Shown piece by piece: positions 34,830-45,600 of a stretch of 64,000 nucleotides of DNA (the first letter of the stretch is position 1; each line of letters begins with the position of its first letter). Under the pieces are notes generated by a model. It had not been told where the DNA came from and made no database searches. It worked only from the letters and a program-made list of their open reading frames with translations. Source of the stretch: Candidatus Levyibacteriota bacterium (GTDB taxonomy: Bacteria > Patescibacteria > Microgenomatia > Levybacterales > UBA12049); NCBI GenBank assembly GCA_029260965.1, contig JAJDCG010000001.1:248001-312000 (forward strand), in the 5' to 3' direction. The position numbers and the translations under genes are program-made.

Positions 34830-37103
34830 TTATTCTGCTTCAACAACAATATTGATTTTGTTTGGAAGGCTAGGAAAAAAATATGAAGGTATAAAGATAC
34901 CAGGTGAATATCTTATTTTGCTGTCTGATACTTGCGGTAAGTTTGAGAGCATGCTGGTTGCTTCTTTTTTAGATTTTCCTTTGAGTGACGAGGTGATATC
35001 GTCAGATTTAATTTCAGGAAGGACCCCAGCCTCAGCAATCAGCTTAGCTGATACTTCTTGGTCATCGCGCTTTTTTAGATTTTCTGTTTTTACTTTCAAG
35101 GTATCATTTGCAATCTCAATGTTTTCTGATCCACCTGATTTGAGAAGTGTTTTTGTAAAATCTTCCAGATCCTGATTTCTATAAACCATTTCTTCAAAAA
35201 CAACACTACCAGTAAGTTTTATGGTGCTTGATTCATCACCTTCATCTTTATCAAAGCTAGGTTTTGTTATTTTAGCTGAGAGGATTGTGGGAATGAGCGT
35301 TTCTCCAGTATTTGCTTTTTTGGATAATTCTTCTGATGCCTGTTTCTCGAGTTTTTTTACCAAATCCGTTTCTAGTCTGGATAAATCATCAGCGTCAACA
35401 ACTGTTACTGTTTTTTTACTGCCTCCCGAAAAAGCATCATCATTGCGGGCAGCTAGTTCTGAATTCCCACCAATTGAAAATTTAGTTCCTGATGGTAGGT
35501 TTGATTCTTGACCTATGTCGCGAGCGGTAACTTTTACATCAGTAGTGCCAGGTTTAGTTCCAGAAAATATATCTCCTGATGCTGAGGCAACAGTGATGTT
35601 GTCATCAAGGGTGAAAACTAGGTCATTACTTGACTCAATAGTGGTCCCACTATTGATAGTGACTTTGCTTTTGGAATTGTTAAAAATCGTTACAGTACCT
35701 TTGGCTTTATCGCCGACATCTTTTTTACCAGTTGCTTTTGTTGATACATCTCCTGACACGGTTGTTGATATTGATTTAGCAGCTATTATATTTTGAGAGA
35801 AGTCATTTCCACCCGAGACAGAAAAGATCACATTCTCTTCTTCTTTGATTATTTCGGGTTTTATTGATAGTGCAATCTCTGCAGTTACAACATTTTGGTA
35901 AAAGAGCCATGACCCAATTCCGAGAAGTATGATTACACCTGCGACAATTCCCATGAGTTTTGTTTTGGAGCTTTTTTTGAGCAATGAAGGCAATCCAGAA
36001 AATTTGGATAAAGAAAGTTTTTTAGATAGTTCCCTTAATTTTTGAGTAATAGATAGGAAAGCTGTAAGAATTGCCTTCTTCTTTACTGCTTGTTGCTCTT
36101 GTTTTTCATCTTCTGATGTTTCATCATGGGAATTATTTTGTCCCAGATCAACCTCCGGAGAATCTTCCTCAGGAATAAGCGATATTGTTTCTTCTTTTTT
36201 TAATTTTGCAGCATCTATGTTTTCTACAAATCCAAAATTATCACCATTATCTGGTGTGGATGGTTTATCGTTTTTGATGTCTGGGCTATTATCTGCGTCC
36301 TTATTAGTTTCAGTTATGTCAGTTTTGCTGATTCCAAGTATTTCAAATCCCATCTGTTCACCTGCACCAAATGTAACTGCTTTACCATCAAAACCTTCGG
36401 GTAAAGAAGTGATCTGGGGAATATGTAGAAAAGGGATGTTTTTATTCCATTCGTGGTTTGTCAATTCCTGGGCGAGTTTTTCGGATTTTTTGGTCGGGAA
36501 TAGTACAATTCTTGCAGGAAGGGTCGGAGCTGTGAAGTGTCGCAGGAGCTTGTCGGTTGTTTCTGCAAATGAATCACCAGTTAGTTCTCCTTTTTTTGTT
36601 TCAATTATTTTTCCTGCCCTAAACAGACTTACGTTTATAGATTTTTCGCCTGCCTCGATCATTACTGCAGAGAGTGGAGCTCCTTCTTCTTCACCAAGAA
36701 AGTGTGCAATTGCTTCGCTGACTACCATAAATCCGATTGGTTTCATATCAAGTTTATCTGAGGCGCGTTTCAATTTGGCGAGATTTTCTTTTTTTATTTT
36801 CTTGGTTTCTTTGTCAACCCAATCTTCTTTTACTCCAAATACTGTTTTTTGTGTTTCTATATCAGGTGGTAAAACTTCTTCTGCTTTGGAGATTGTTTTA
36901 TCAAGGATTTTTACAAATTCTTCGTGTGTTATTTCATCAAGTGGGGTTGTGAACTCCTCACTATTTTGATTCAGGACTTTTAGCTTGCTTTCGTGCTCTT
37001 TGAGTATTACAGCTTCGGCTCTTTCGTCAGTAAGAAGTAGTGCGAGAAAATATTCGTTTTCTTCTTTATTTTTCTTTTTAATGAATGGAATAGGCAGCTT
37101 CAT
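34830..37103 (-). CDS. PilM-like N-domain, membrane helix and baseplate-J-like exterior
   Basis: A 757-residue three-part protein. Residues 15-245 look like an actin/PilM-type ATPase fold (SAVMIEAGEKSINVSLF resembles the second phosphate-binding loop). An acidic linker (about 255-340) leads to one membrane helix (about 385-405). The exported half (410-757) is Ser/Thr/Lys-rich and beta-structured; KGTVTIFNNSKSKVTINSGT resembles baseplate-J-like repeats. The layout fits a CPR envelope protein coupling a cytoplasmic nucleotide-binding domain to a surface structure. It lies between alaS and sortase on one strand. Function not established. Confidence 0.65.
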   Translation of the reverse strand: MKLPIPFIKKKNKEENEYFLALLLTDERAEAVILKEHESKLKVLNQNSEEFTTPLDEITHEEFVKILDKTISKAEEVLPPDIETQKTVFGVKEDWVDKETKKIKKENLAKLKRASDKLDMKPIGFMVVSEAIAHFLGEEEGAPLSAVMIEAGEKSINVSLFRAGKIIETKKGELTGDSFAETTDKLLRHFTAPTLPARIVLFPTKKSEKLAQELTNHEWNKNIPFLHIPQITSLPEGFDGKAVTFGAGEQMGFEILGISKTDITETNKDADNSPDIKNDKPSTPDNGDNFGFVENIDAAKLKKEETISLIPEEDSPEVDLGQNNSHDETSEDEKQEQQAVKKKAILTAFLSITQKLRELSKKLSLSKFSGLPSLLKKSSKTKLMGIVAGVIILLGIGSWLFYQNVVTAEIALSIKPEIIKEEENVIFSVSGGNDFSQNIIAAKSISTTVSGDVSTKATGKKDVGDKAKGTVTIFNNSKSKVTINSGTTIESSNDLVFTLDDNITVASASGDIFSGTKPGTTDVKVTARDIGQESNLPSGTKFSIGGNSELAARNDDAFSGGSKKTVTVVDADDLSRLETDLVKKLEKQASEELSKKANTGETLIPTILSAKITKPSFDKDEGDESSTIKLTGSVVFEEMVYRNQDLEDFTKTLLKSGGSENIEIANDTLKVKTENLKKRDDQEVSAKLIAEAGVLPEIKSDDITSSLKGKSKKEATSMLSNLPQVSDSKIRYSPGIFIPSYFFPSLPNKINIVVEAE

Positions 37104-37106
37104 AAA

Positions 37107-39008
37107 TTATCCAACCTTTGCATATATTCTTCTGAATCCGCGTCCCAGAGCATCCTGCTTTATAATTTTAAATGATTTCACTTCTCCTGTAAATTCTACA
37201 TGAGGTCCTCCACAGAACTCAATAGAATATGATTTTTCAGGATTTTTGCTGTCTCCTCCTATGAAATAGATTTTGGATTTCTCGCCATATGTATCCATAA
37301 AGAGTCCGATTGCGCCCATTTCGTGCGCTTTATCTGTGGGGATCATTTCAAAATGAACTGGTAGGTTTGTTTTGATTTTATCATTTACTATTTTTTCAAG
37401 CTCAGTTAGTTCTTCATCTGTGAGTTTACGATCAAAATTAAAATCAAATCTGACTCGCTCGGAGGTGATATTGGATCCTGATTGGTGTAGATCTGTTCCA
37501 AACATGTCGCGAAGTGCTTTGTGCATCAGATGTGTAGCGGTATGTCCCATGACTGTTTGTTGGGAATGATCAGCAAGTCCTCCACGAAATTTCTGTCCCG
37601 CGCCTTTTTTGGAAAGATCTTTGTGTTCTTTCATCCTCTCTGCAAATTGTTGCTCATCAAATGTATACCCCAAGCTTTTTATTTGCGTAGGCGATAGTCC
37701 GTGTGTGGTATAGATCACAAATGCGTCCTCAGCTGAGATTTCTGATGTGCCCATAAGTTCATCACCGTATTTTTTAGCAATGAATTTTTTCGCTTTTTCT
37801 CGTGTACCATGATAATTTTGAGCCTCCTCAAGAATTGTGTTTTTAATTTCTTCGTAATTTGTCTCAATTTCAGGATCTGTTTTTTTATACTGCTGGACAA
37901 CAGATTCAATTACGCTATCAATATCTTTTCCTTTTAATAGGTAAAGATTATCAAGACTTCTCCTTATTAGTCTTCGAAGTATATAGCCTTGATCAGTGTT
38001 GGATGGCTTGATTTTTGCATTTGTGATAAAAGTAGCAGCTGTTATGTGATCAGCAATTATTCTCATTTGAACCTCATGCCCTTCGTATGTTTTTCCTGTT
38101 TCTTTTTTGATGGCTTCTATGATTGGCGCAAAAAGCGAGGTTTTGAAAACATCAGGTTGATCCTCAGTTGCAAGAAGTAGTCTCTCAAGTCCGCCCCCAA
38201 AGTCAACGTTTGGTTTGGGGAGGAGTTTGAGGGTTCCATCTTCTTGTTTCTGATACTGCATAAAAACACTATTTGCAATCTCAACAAATCTGCCACAGTC
38301 GCAGTTGGGGTGGCATTTTTGGTCTTTGAATTTTGACTTCTCATGTATCTTGAGATCTGCTCCAAAGTCATAAAAGACCTCAGTACTTGGTCCTCCTGGT
38401 TCACCAGCTGGCATCTTGTCAGGCGGACCGGATCTGGACCACCAATTTTTGTCAACGCCGTATGGAAATATTTTTGCTGTGTTGAGGTTTTGGGAGTTTT
38501 CAAATTTTTCATCCCAGACGATATAATTTGCTCCTACTTTCTCTAACTCCTTTTTCCAATATGAGATTGCATCAGCATCAAGGCTCAGAGAAGGATTTTT
38601 TTTACCCTCTTTAATAACAGCATTTTCGTCTCCAGCAAAAACAGTAATATAAAGTTTTTCTATTGGTAGTTTCAGTTCAACTGTCAGGAATTCAAAAAGC
38701 CATGGGATTTCTCGATCTTTGAAATAATCTCCAAGCGACCAATTGCCAAGCATGCGGAAAAAGGTGGTATGGCGATTGTTCCCGACCTCTTCTATATCAA
38801 CTGCGCGGAAAACGTTTTGCACATTTACAAGTTTTGTTCCCTCAGGATGCTCCTCGCCCAGAAGATACGGAACAAGTGGCTGCATGCCAGAGGATGTAAA
38901 AAGAGTGGTCGGATCGTTTTTCGGCACAAGAGGCGAGTTGGGGATTTTTTTATGTTCCCTTTTTTCGAAAAATTTAATGTATTTATCTACAATATCAAAC
39001 GCAGTCAT
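37107..39008 (-). CDS. alaS: Alanyl-tRNA synthetase, C-terminally short
   Basis: About 633 residues. Class II catalytic core (1-250 with GNWSLGDYFKD and GGGLERLL), tRNA-recognition helices, then the editing domain with HTATHLMHKAL and CGGPH zinc/editing motifs. It ends right after the editing domain (GFRRIYAKVG), lacking the DHHA1 and C-Ala domains of typical 870-residue enzymes. I start it at 39008 (MTAFDIV) because an extended -10 box, TGCTATAAT, ends at 39016, which makes that ATG leaderless; an ATG three codons upstream overlaps the box itself. Confidence 0.93.
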   Translation of the reverse strand: MTAFDIVDKYIKFFEKREHKKIPNSPLVPKNDPTTLFTSSGMQPLVPYLLGEEHPEGTKLVNVQNVFRAVDIEEVGNNRHTTFFRMLGNWSLGDYFKDREIPWLFEFLTVELKLPIEKLYITVFAGDENAVIKEGKKNPSLSLDADAISYWKKELEKVGANYIVWDEKFENSQNLNTAKIFPYGVDKNWWSRSGPPDKMPAGEPGGPSTEVFYDFGADLKIHEKSKFKDQKCHPNCDCGRFVEIANSVFMQYQKQEDGTLKLLPKPNVDFGGGLERLLLATEDQPDVFKTSLFAPIIEAIKKETGKTYEGHEVQMRIIADHITAATFITNAKIKPSNTDQGYILRRLIRRSLDNLYLLKGKDIDSVIESVVQQYKKTDPEIETNYEEIKNTILEEAQNYHGTREKAKKFIAKKYGDELMGTSEISAEDAFVIYTTHGLSPTQIKSLGYTFDEQQFAERMKEHKDLSKKGAGQKFRGGLADHSQQTVMGHTATHLMHKALRDMFGTDLHQSGSNITSERVRFDFNFDRKLTDEELTELEKIVNDKIKTNLPVHFEMIPTDKAHEMGAIGLFMDTYGEKSKIYFIGGDSKNPEKSYSIEFCGGPHVEFTGEVKSFKIIKQDALGRGFRRIYAKVG

Positions 39009-39015
39009 ATGGACC

Positions 39016-39024
39016 ATTATAGCA
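39016..39024 (-). promoter_or_regulatory. alaS extended -10 promoter element
   Basis: On the minus strand TGCTATAAT occupies 39024 to 39016, an extended -10 box. The expected start is about 7 bases on, at the ATG of 39008. No good -35 is present, which fits an extended -10 promoter. Confidence 0.6.
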
Positions 39025-39059
39025 TGATTGTGTTAGATTGGATTTCAATTTAAAAGCGC

Positions 39060-39089
39060 TTGACAAAGCCTGTGCATGTATGATATAAA
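39060..39089 (+). promoter_or_regulatory. rpoBC promoter
   Basis: TTGACA at 39060-39065, 18-base spacer, TATAAA at 39084-39089. It drives rpoB with a leader of about 105 bases. It is divergent from the alaS promoter 40 bases away. Confidence 0.75.
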
Positions 39090-39112
39090 TTGAGTATTCT
39101 CAGTGAGTCACT

Positions 39113-39140
39113 AGATACAAGGGTAGAAACCCGAGTGTCT
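39113..39140 (+). promoter_or_regulatory. Hairpin in the rpoB leader
   Basis: Stem AGATAC/GTGTCT (one G-U pair), a small internal loop, then GGGT-AGAA-ACCC. It is followed by a T-rich stretch (TTTGTTGT). It lies about 15 bases after the predicted transcription start and 60 before rpoB, so it could act as an attenuator or protein-binding site. Confidence 0.5.
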
Positions 39141-39202
39141 TTTGTTGTATTGGAACTACCACTACATATTGAGTTCGAACTGCCTTTAATCTTTATTACG
39201 TA

Positions 39203-42200
39203 ATGCCTAAAAATTCCATTGCTACTATAAATCAAGATAACATACGCCAAAATTGGGGCAAGGAATATAGTGTCCTGCCAACTCTTGATCTTCTCGCAAT
39301 TCAGAAAAAATCCTACGAACTATTCCAGCAAAAATACATAGAAGAAATCATTCAGGAAGTATCCCCAGTGGATGATTTTACTGGAAAGAATTGGTCACTT
39401 ACTTTTCATGAGCATCAAATTGGAAAGCCTAGCATTGACCCTGAAACAGCTCTCTACAAAGGTCTCACCTACAATTCTCCCCTTACAATAGTAGTAACCC
39501 TTACAAATAAAAAAACAGGTGAAACTCATAATTCAGAGGTTTTTCTTGGAGATATTCCACAGATGACTGAGCGTGGGACTTTTATTATCAATGGAATTGA
39601 GAGAGCAGTTGTCAGCCAGTTGGTTCGCTCACCAGGTGTATTCTTTACTGGTACTCCAGATCCTATTACTGGAAAGATGCTTTATACCGCTGAGATCCGT
39701 CCAATTCATGGTTCATGGCTTGAGTTCTCCACCACGCGTTACCGCACAATTACCGTAAAAATAGACAGAAGAAGAAAATTCCTTGCAACAACATTTTTAA
39801 GAGCATTGGGAGTAGCTGATAATGAGCAGATAAAGGATCATTTCAAAGAGGTGAGTGAGGGTCAGAGCCCGTCACTTATTGACAATACGCTTGCCAAAGA
39901 TGAAGCAACTAATGAGACTGAAGCTTTGATAGAGATTTTCAAGAAAATGCATCCTGGCGAGCCAGTGGTTCTTGAAAAAGTCCGTGAGTATTTTACAAAT
40001 CTTTTTTTCAACAGCAGACGATATGATCTAGGTACTGTAGGGCGATATAAAACAAACAAGAGACTTAAGGATGTTCCAGGCTTTACTCCAACCAAGGAGC
40101 AGGTTTTAACAATTGATGATATCTTAGCTTCACTTTCATATCTGATGCAGCTTGATAACGGAGATGGAGACACAGATGATATCGATAGCTTAGCTAACAG
40201 ACGTGTGCGAAGTGTTGGAGAGCTGGTGGCCGTTAATGCATTTCGTGTTGGAATGCTCAGGGTTGAGAGAAGTATCAAGGAGAGAATGAGTCTTCTTCAG
40301 TCAGACGTACCAATAACTGTTGCGAATCTTATTAATGCGCGTCCGATAATGGCAGCTATTAATGAGTTTTTCCGTACATCACAGCTATCAACTATTCTTG
40401 ATCAGACAAATCCATTGGCAGAGATTGACAATCTTAATAGGCTTACTGTTATGGGAACGGGTGGTATTTCCAGAGAAAGAGCAGCCTTTTCAATCAGGGA
40501 TATCAACAGCTCTCAGTATGGCAGGATTGATCCTATCCGTTCACCTGAGGGTCCCAATATTGGTCTTGTAACATATATGGCTCTATATGCCAAGGTTAAT
40601 GAATTTGGATTCCTGGAGGCTCCTTATAGAAGAGTTGAAAAAAAGAAGAAAAATGGCAAGGAAGTTGCAATAGCAACTGATGAAATAGTTTACATGGCAG
40701 CTGATGATGAGAGAAGGCATCGAATAACACATGCAGGCGTGAAGATGGCAGATGATGGAGAGATTCTTGATTTGCGGGTTCCTGTCCGCTATAGAGGAGA
40801 TTTTACAGAGGTGGACAGCAATGTGGTTGACTATATAGACGTGGTTCCACGTCAGGTTATCGGGACTTCCGCGTCTCTTATTCCATTTATTGCACACGAT
40901 GAGGCAAACCGTGCTCTTATGGGAACTCACATGCAGTGTCAGGCAGTACCACTTGTTAATCCCCAGAGTCCAACAGTGGGTACTGGCATGGAGGGAGAGG
41001 TAGCATCAGTTATGGGCAGAGTAGTAAAGGCTCCATTTGATGGAAAAATAACTTTTGTTGATTCAGAAAAACTTATTCTTGAGGGTAAAAAGAAAGAAAA
41101 AGCAAATTATAGCCTGGATACTTTTGAAAGAACTTCAGCAGCAACTGCCTACACACAGCGTCCTTTAGTGAATACGGGTCAATCTGTTAAAAAAGGTGAT
41201 GTTTTGATAGATGGGCCTTCTGCTGAAAGAGGCGAGCTGGCACTAGGACGTAATTTACTAATTGCTTATGCATCGCTTGATGGACTAGGCTATGAGGACG
41301 CTATTGTTATTTCAGATAGATTGGTTAAGGAAAACGCTCTTTCATCAGTACATATTGAGAAATATGAGGCAACAGTGGTAGAGACAAAGCTGGGTCCAGA
41401 GGAGACAACAAGGGATATCCCAAATGTATCAGAAGAAGATCTGGCTAACTTAGATGAATCAGGAGTAGTGGTTGTGGGGTCAGAGGTTGAACCAGGTGAT
41501 ATACTTGTTGGAAAGATTGCTCCAAAGGGTGAGACAGAGTTGACAGCTGAAGAAAGATTGCTTCGGGCTATATTTGGTGAGCAGGCACGAGAAGTGCGCG
41601 ACACAAGTCTTAGAATGCCACATGGCGAGCGTGGAACTGTGATTAATGTTCAAATTCTTGACCGTAAGCAAGGTGATGAGCTAGAGCCTGGAAGCATGCG
41701 AAAGATTATAGTAGAGGTGGCACAGTTTAGGCATGTATCTGTTGGTGATAAACTAGCAGGGCGTCATGGAAACAAGGGTATTATTTCAAGAATCTTGCCT
41801 GTTTCTGATATGCCATATCTTGAAGATGGGACACCTGTTGATATAATAATATCTCCTGTTTCAATTCTTGCCCGTATGAATTTGGGTCAGATTCTTGAGG
41901 CTCATCTTGGTTTTGCAGCGGAAAAGTTGGGTATAAAAGTAGCTGCTCCTCCATTCGAGAAGATTGAGGAGGATCGTATGGTTGAGTTGATAAAGAAAGC
42001 TGGTCTCCCAGCTGATGGAAAGAGCCAGCTTTTTGATGGTCGAACGGGTGAGCCATACGAAAAGCCTGTGGTTGTAGGAATAGAATACATAATGAAGCTT
42101 ATCCATATGGTTGAGGATAAGACTCATGCAAGATCAACCGGTCCTTATTCGCTTGTTACTCAGCAGCCACTTGGTGGAAAAGCGCAAATGGGAGGGCAAC

Positions 42201-42655
42201 GTCTTGGAGAAATGGAGGTTTGGGCACTTGAAGCACATCGTGCGCGTTATATCTTGCAGGAGATGCTCACCATCAAATCAGACGATGTAGTAGGACGTGC
42301 GAAGGCATTTGAAGCAATTGTAAAAGGAACTGATATTCCAACACCAAAAGTGCCTGAGTCATTTAAGGTTCTTATCAAAGAGCTTCAGTCGTTAGGGCTT
42401 AATGTTGTTCCAGTTGGCGCAATTGCAGCTGATGAGGTTCAAGAAGAAAAGGAAGAGAAAAAATCAGCAGAAACAAAAAATGAGGTTGAGGCTCTAGAAG
42501 AGTCGCTAGAAGCAAAAGTTGTGATAGAAAAAGATGACTTAGCAGCAGATCATAAGGGTGAGCTCGATGTTGCTGAAAGTGGAGATGTTGAAGAAGGCAT
42601 AAGCAGCTCTGATGAAGAGCAAAAAGAAAAAAACACAGAAGAGATTAAGGAGTAA
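39203..42655 (+). CDS. rpoB: DNA-directed RNA polymerase subunit beta
   Basis: An 1150-residue beta subunit with the full set of core regions: FFRTSQLSTILDQTNPL (fork/rifampicin region, about 387-403), SPEGPNIGL, GRNLLIAYASLDGLGYEDA and the C-terminal QPLGGKAQMGGQRLGEMEVWAL clamp anchor. The last 70 residues are an acidic Glu/Lys-rich tail. Several rifampicin-contact positions differ from E. coli (Q513 to T, H526 to N, S531 to T). It is followed by rpoC after 2 bases. Confidence 0.98.
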   Translation: MPKNSIATINQDNIRQNWGKEYSVLPTLDLLAIQKKSYELFQQKYIEEIIQEVSPVDDFTGKNWSLTFHEHQIGKPSIDPETALYKGLTYNSPLTIVVTLTNKKTGETHNSEVFLGDIPQMTERGTFIINGIERAVVSQLVRSPGVFFTGTPDPITGKMLYTAEIRPIHGSWLEFSTTRYRTITVKIDRRRKFLATTFLRALGVADNEQIKDHFKEVSEGQSPSLIDNTLAKDEATNETEALIEIFKKMHPGEPVVLEKVREYFTNLFFNSRRYDLGTVGRYKTNKRLKDVPGFTPTKEQVLTIDDILASLSYLMQLDNGDGDTDDIDSLANRRVRSVGELVAVNAFRVGMLRVERSIKERMSLLQSDVPITVANLINARPIMAAINEFFRTSQLSTILDQTNPLAEIDNLNRLTVMGTGGISRERAAFSIRDINSSQYGRIDPIRSPEGPNIGLVTYMALYAKVNEFGFLEAPYRRVEKKKKNGKEVAIATDEIVYMAADDERRHRITHAGVKMADDGEILDLRVPVRYRGDFTEVDSNVVDYIDVVPRQVIGTSASLIPFIAHDEANRALMGTHMQCQAVPLVNPQSPTVGTGMEGEVASVMGRVVKAPFDGKITFVDSEKLILEGKKKEKANYSLDTFERTSAATAYTQRPLVNTGQSVKKGDVLIDGPSAERGELALGRNLLIAYASLDGLGYEDAIVISDRLVKENALSSVHIEKYEATVVETKLGPEETTRDIPNVSEEDLANLDESGVVVVGSEVEPGDILVGKIAPKGETELTAEERLLRAIFGEQAREVRDTSLRMPHGERGTVINVQILDRKQGDELEPGSMRKIIVEVAQFRHVSVGDKLAGRHGNKGIISRILPVSDMPYLEDGTPVDIIISPVSILARMNLGQILEAHLGFAAEKLGIKVAAPPFEKIEEDRMVELIKKAGLPADGKSQLFDGRTGEPYEKPVVVGIEYIMKLIHMVEDKTHARSTGPYSLVTQQPLGGKAQMGGQRLGEMEVWALEAHRARYILQEMLTIKSDDVVGRAKAFEAIVKGTDIPTPKVPESFKVLIKELQSLGLNVVPVGAIAADEVQEEKEEKKSAETKNEVEALEESLEAKVVIEKDDLAADHKGELDVAESGDVEEGISSSDEEQKEKNTEEIKE

Positions 42656-42657
42656 TT

Positions 42658-45600
42658 ATGGATAAAAAGAACAGAAATTTACTAAAAGATTTAAACATAG
42701 CGGATTTCAAAGCGCTTAAACTTCTTGTAGCCCAGAATGAGGATATACTTAACTGGTCATATGGTGAGGTTACAAAGCCTGAGACCATTAATTATCGTAC
42801 TCTCAGACCAGAGAAAGACGGACTTTTTGATGAGAGAATTTTTGGCCCAACAAAAGATTGGGAGTGTTATTGTGGAAAATACAAGAGAATTCGCTATAGA
42901 GGAATTATTTGTGACAAGTGTGGTGTTGAGGTTACTCTCTCTAGGGTAAGACGTGAGAGGCTTGGGCATATTACTCTTGCTTGCCCAGTTGCGCATGTGT
43001 GGTTTTTCAAAGGAGCATCAAGTCCCCTGGCTCTTCTTCTCGATGTGCCACAGAAGAGTCTAGAGGCTATTATATATTATGCTTCCTATTTTGTTACAAA
43101 GATTGATGAAGAGAAGAAAAAATCAGCACTCAGCGAGTTTGAAGACACAATTGAGAAGAGAAAAGAAGCATTAAAAGAAAACACGAAGTTAGAGGAAGAC
43201 AGAATTAGTGCTGAAGCAGAAGGCAAGAAAAAGGAAATCAAAGACAAAAAGTCCTCAAAAGAGCAGAAAGAGCTTATTGAGCAAGAGGTTGAGCTTGCAA
43301 AAAGACAACAGATTACGCATCTCTCAGAGTCTCTAGAGGGAGAGTTAAAAAAGATTGACGAGATATCAGACATGGTAGCAAAACTTCTTAAAGGCTTGAG
43401 GGTTGGAAGCGTTCTCTCAGAAGATGAATATTTCAAGCTTCTTGAGTATGATATTCCAGAATTCTACACGATCAAAACAGGATCTGAGGCTCTATCAGAG
43501 GTTGTAAAGGGTCTTGATTTATCTTCTCTTATCGCAACACTGCGTACGGATTCTGAGAAAGCATCAGGGCAACGCTATCTCAAGATAATTAAAAGACTCA
43601 GACTGATTGAGTCTATGAGGAAAGCGGGAATTAATCCATCAGCTATGGTGACAGCTGTTCTTCCTGTTATACCACCAGATCTTCGTCCTATGGTTCAGCT
43701 ATCAGGAGGTAGGTTTGCGACATCAGATCTTAATGATCTCTATAGAAGAGTTATAAACCGTAACAACCGCTTAAAGCATCTCTTGCTTTTAGGTGCGCCT
43801 GAAATAATCCTTAGAAATGAAAAAAGAATGCTTCAGGAGTCAGTTGATGCGCTCATTGATTCATCTCAAAGAAGTTCACAGACAGTCGCATCACCTCTTC
43901 GATCTCTTTCAGACATGCTTAGAGGTAAGCAGGGACGCTTCCGTCAAAACTTACTCGGTAAGAGGGTTGACTATTCAGGACGTTCAGTTATTGTTGTGGG
44001 ACCAGAGTTAAAACTAACACAGTGTGGTCTTCCAAAAGAAATGGCGCTTGAGATGTTCAAGCCATTTATTCTCCGTGAGGTAATAACTCGTGGTTTTGCA
44101 ACTAATATTAAATCAGCAAAGCGCTATATTGAAAAGAGACCACCTGAAGTGTTTGATATTCTTGAAGAAATTACCAAAAATCATCCAGTTCTTTTGAATC
44201 GTGCTCCTACTCTTCACAAACTAGGTATGCAGGCATTTTATCCTGTTTTAATTGAAGGATCAGCGATTCAGCTTCATCCATGTGTTTGTTCAGGTTATAA
44301 TGCTGATTTTGACGGAGATCAAATGGCGGTGCATATTCCTTTGTCACAAAAAGCTCAGGAGGAGGCAATAAGACTAATGATGCCTGATCACAATCTTTTG
44401 AAGCCTGCAAGCGGTGATCCAATAACTCTTCCAAATAAGGAAATGGCTCTTGGTATGTATTACATAACAACTATTGATGAGGATTTGAGACGTGAAAAAG
44501 AGGCAGCGCGTTCGTTTGAGAGTTCCAATGCAGCGCTTCTTGCTTATGATCTAGGAAAAATAAGACTAAAAGAGCCAGTCAATCTGCGTATTAAAACCTC
44601 AGATGGTTTGACAAAGACAATAGAAACAAATATCGGAAGAATTATGCTTAACGAGCTTCTTCCTGAGGGCTTGAGGTATATAAATGATAATATTAACGCA
44701 TCAGCTATCAAAAAGCTCATTACCAGAGCAATGAAGCAATATTTATCAGAGGAAGTCGCTGCTTTGATTGACAAGATCAAGAGTTTGGGATTTTATGGCG
44801 CAACCATATCAGGTGTGAGTGTATCTGTTTTTGATAATGAAATTGTGCCTGAGAAGACACAGTTGGTTGCTGAAGCTGAAAAGAAAGCAGCAAAGATAGA
44901 CGAAGAATATCAAGAGGGTCTTATTACGCTTGCTGAGAAAAAGAGACTTATAAATGATGTCTGGATCAAAGTTACAGATGAGCTCTCATCAATTACATGG
45001 AAAAATCTTAAACCTTCAAATTCTATAAAGATTAGTATAGATTCAGGTGGATCTCGTGCAGGAGTCGAGCAGCTCAAGCAGTTATCTGGTATCCGTGGTC
45101 TTATTGTTGATCCATCAGGAAAGATTGTTGAATTACCAATCAAGTCGAATTTCCGTGAGGGTCTTTCAATTTTTGAATATGTTGCATCCGCAAGGGGTTC
45201 TAGAAAAGGTCTAACTGATGGTGCTCTTAAAACAGCAAATGCAGGATATCTGACACGGCGTTTGGTGGATGTGGCTCATGAGGTGATAATTCGAGAGGAA
45301 GATTGTGGAACCACAGAAGGTGTTTCGATGAAGACTACAGAGAAAACACGCACATCTACTCTTGGAGAGCGTGCGCTAGGTCGTGTATTGGCAGCAAACG
45401 TTATTTCAAAGACTACAAAGAAAATAATCTTGAAGGTGGGCGAAGAGGTAACAGAGGAAACATCATCTCTTATTGATGAGCATCAGGCAGAAGAAGTAGT
45501 CGTGCGTTCACCTCTTGCTTGTAAGCTTTCGTACGGAATTTGTGCGGCATGTTATGGTTGGGATCTCTCGACCAAGGAGCGCATCAATCTGGGTGTGCCT

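Noticed and set aside
34830..37103. Large surface-type protein as substrate of the adjacent sortase
   Set aside because: Its C-terminus lacks an LPxTG-like motif, hydrophobic segment and basic tail.
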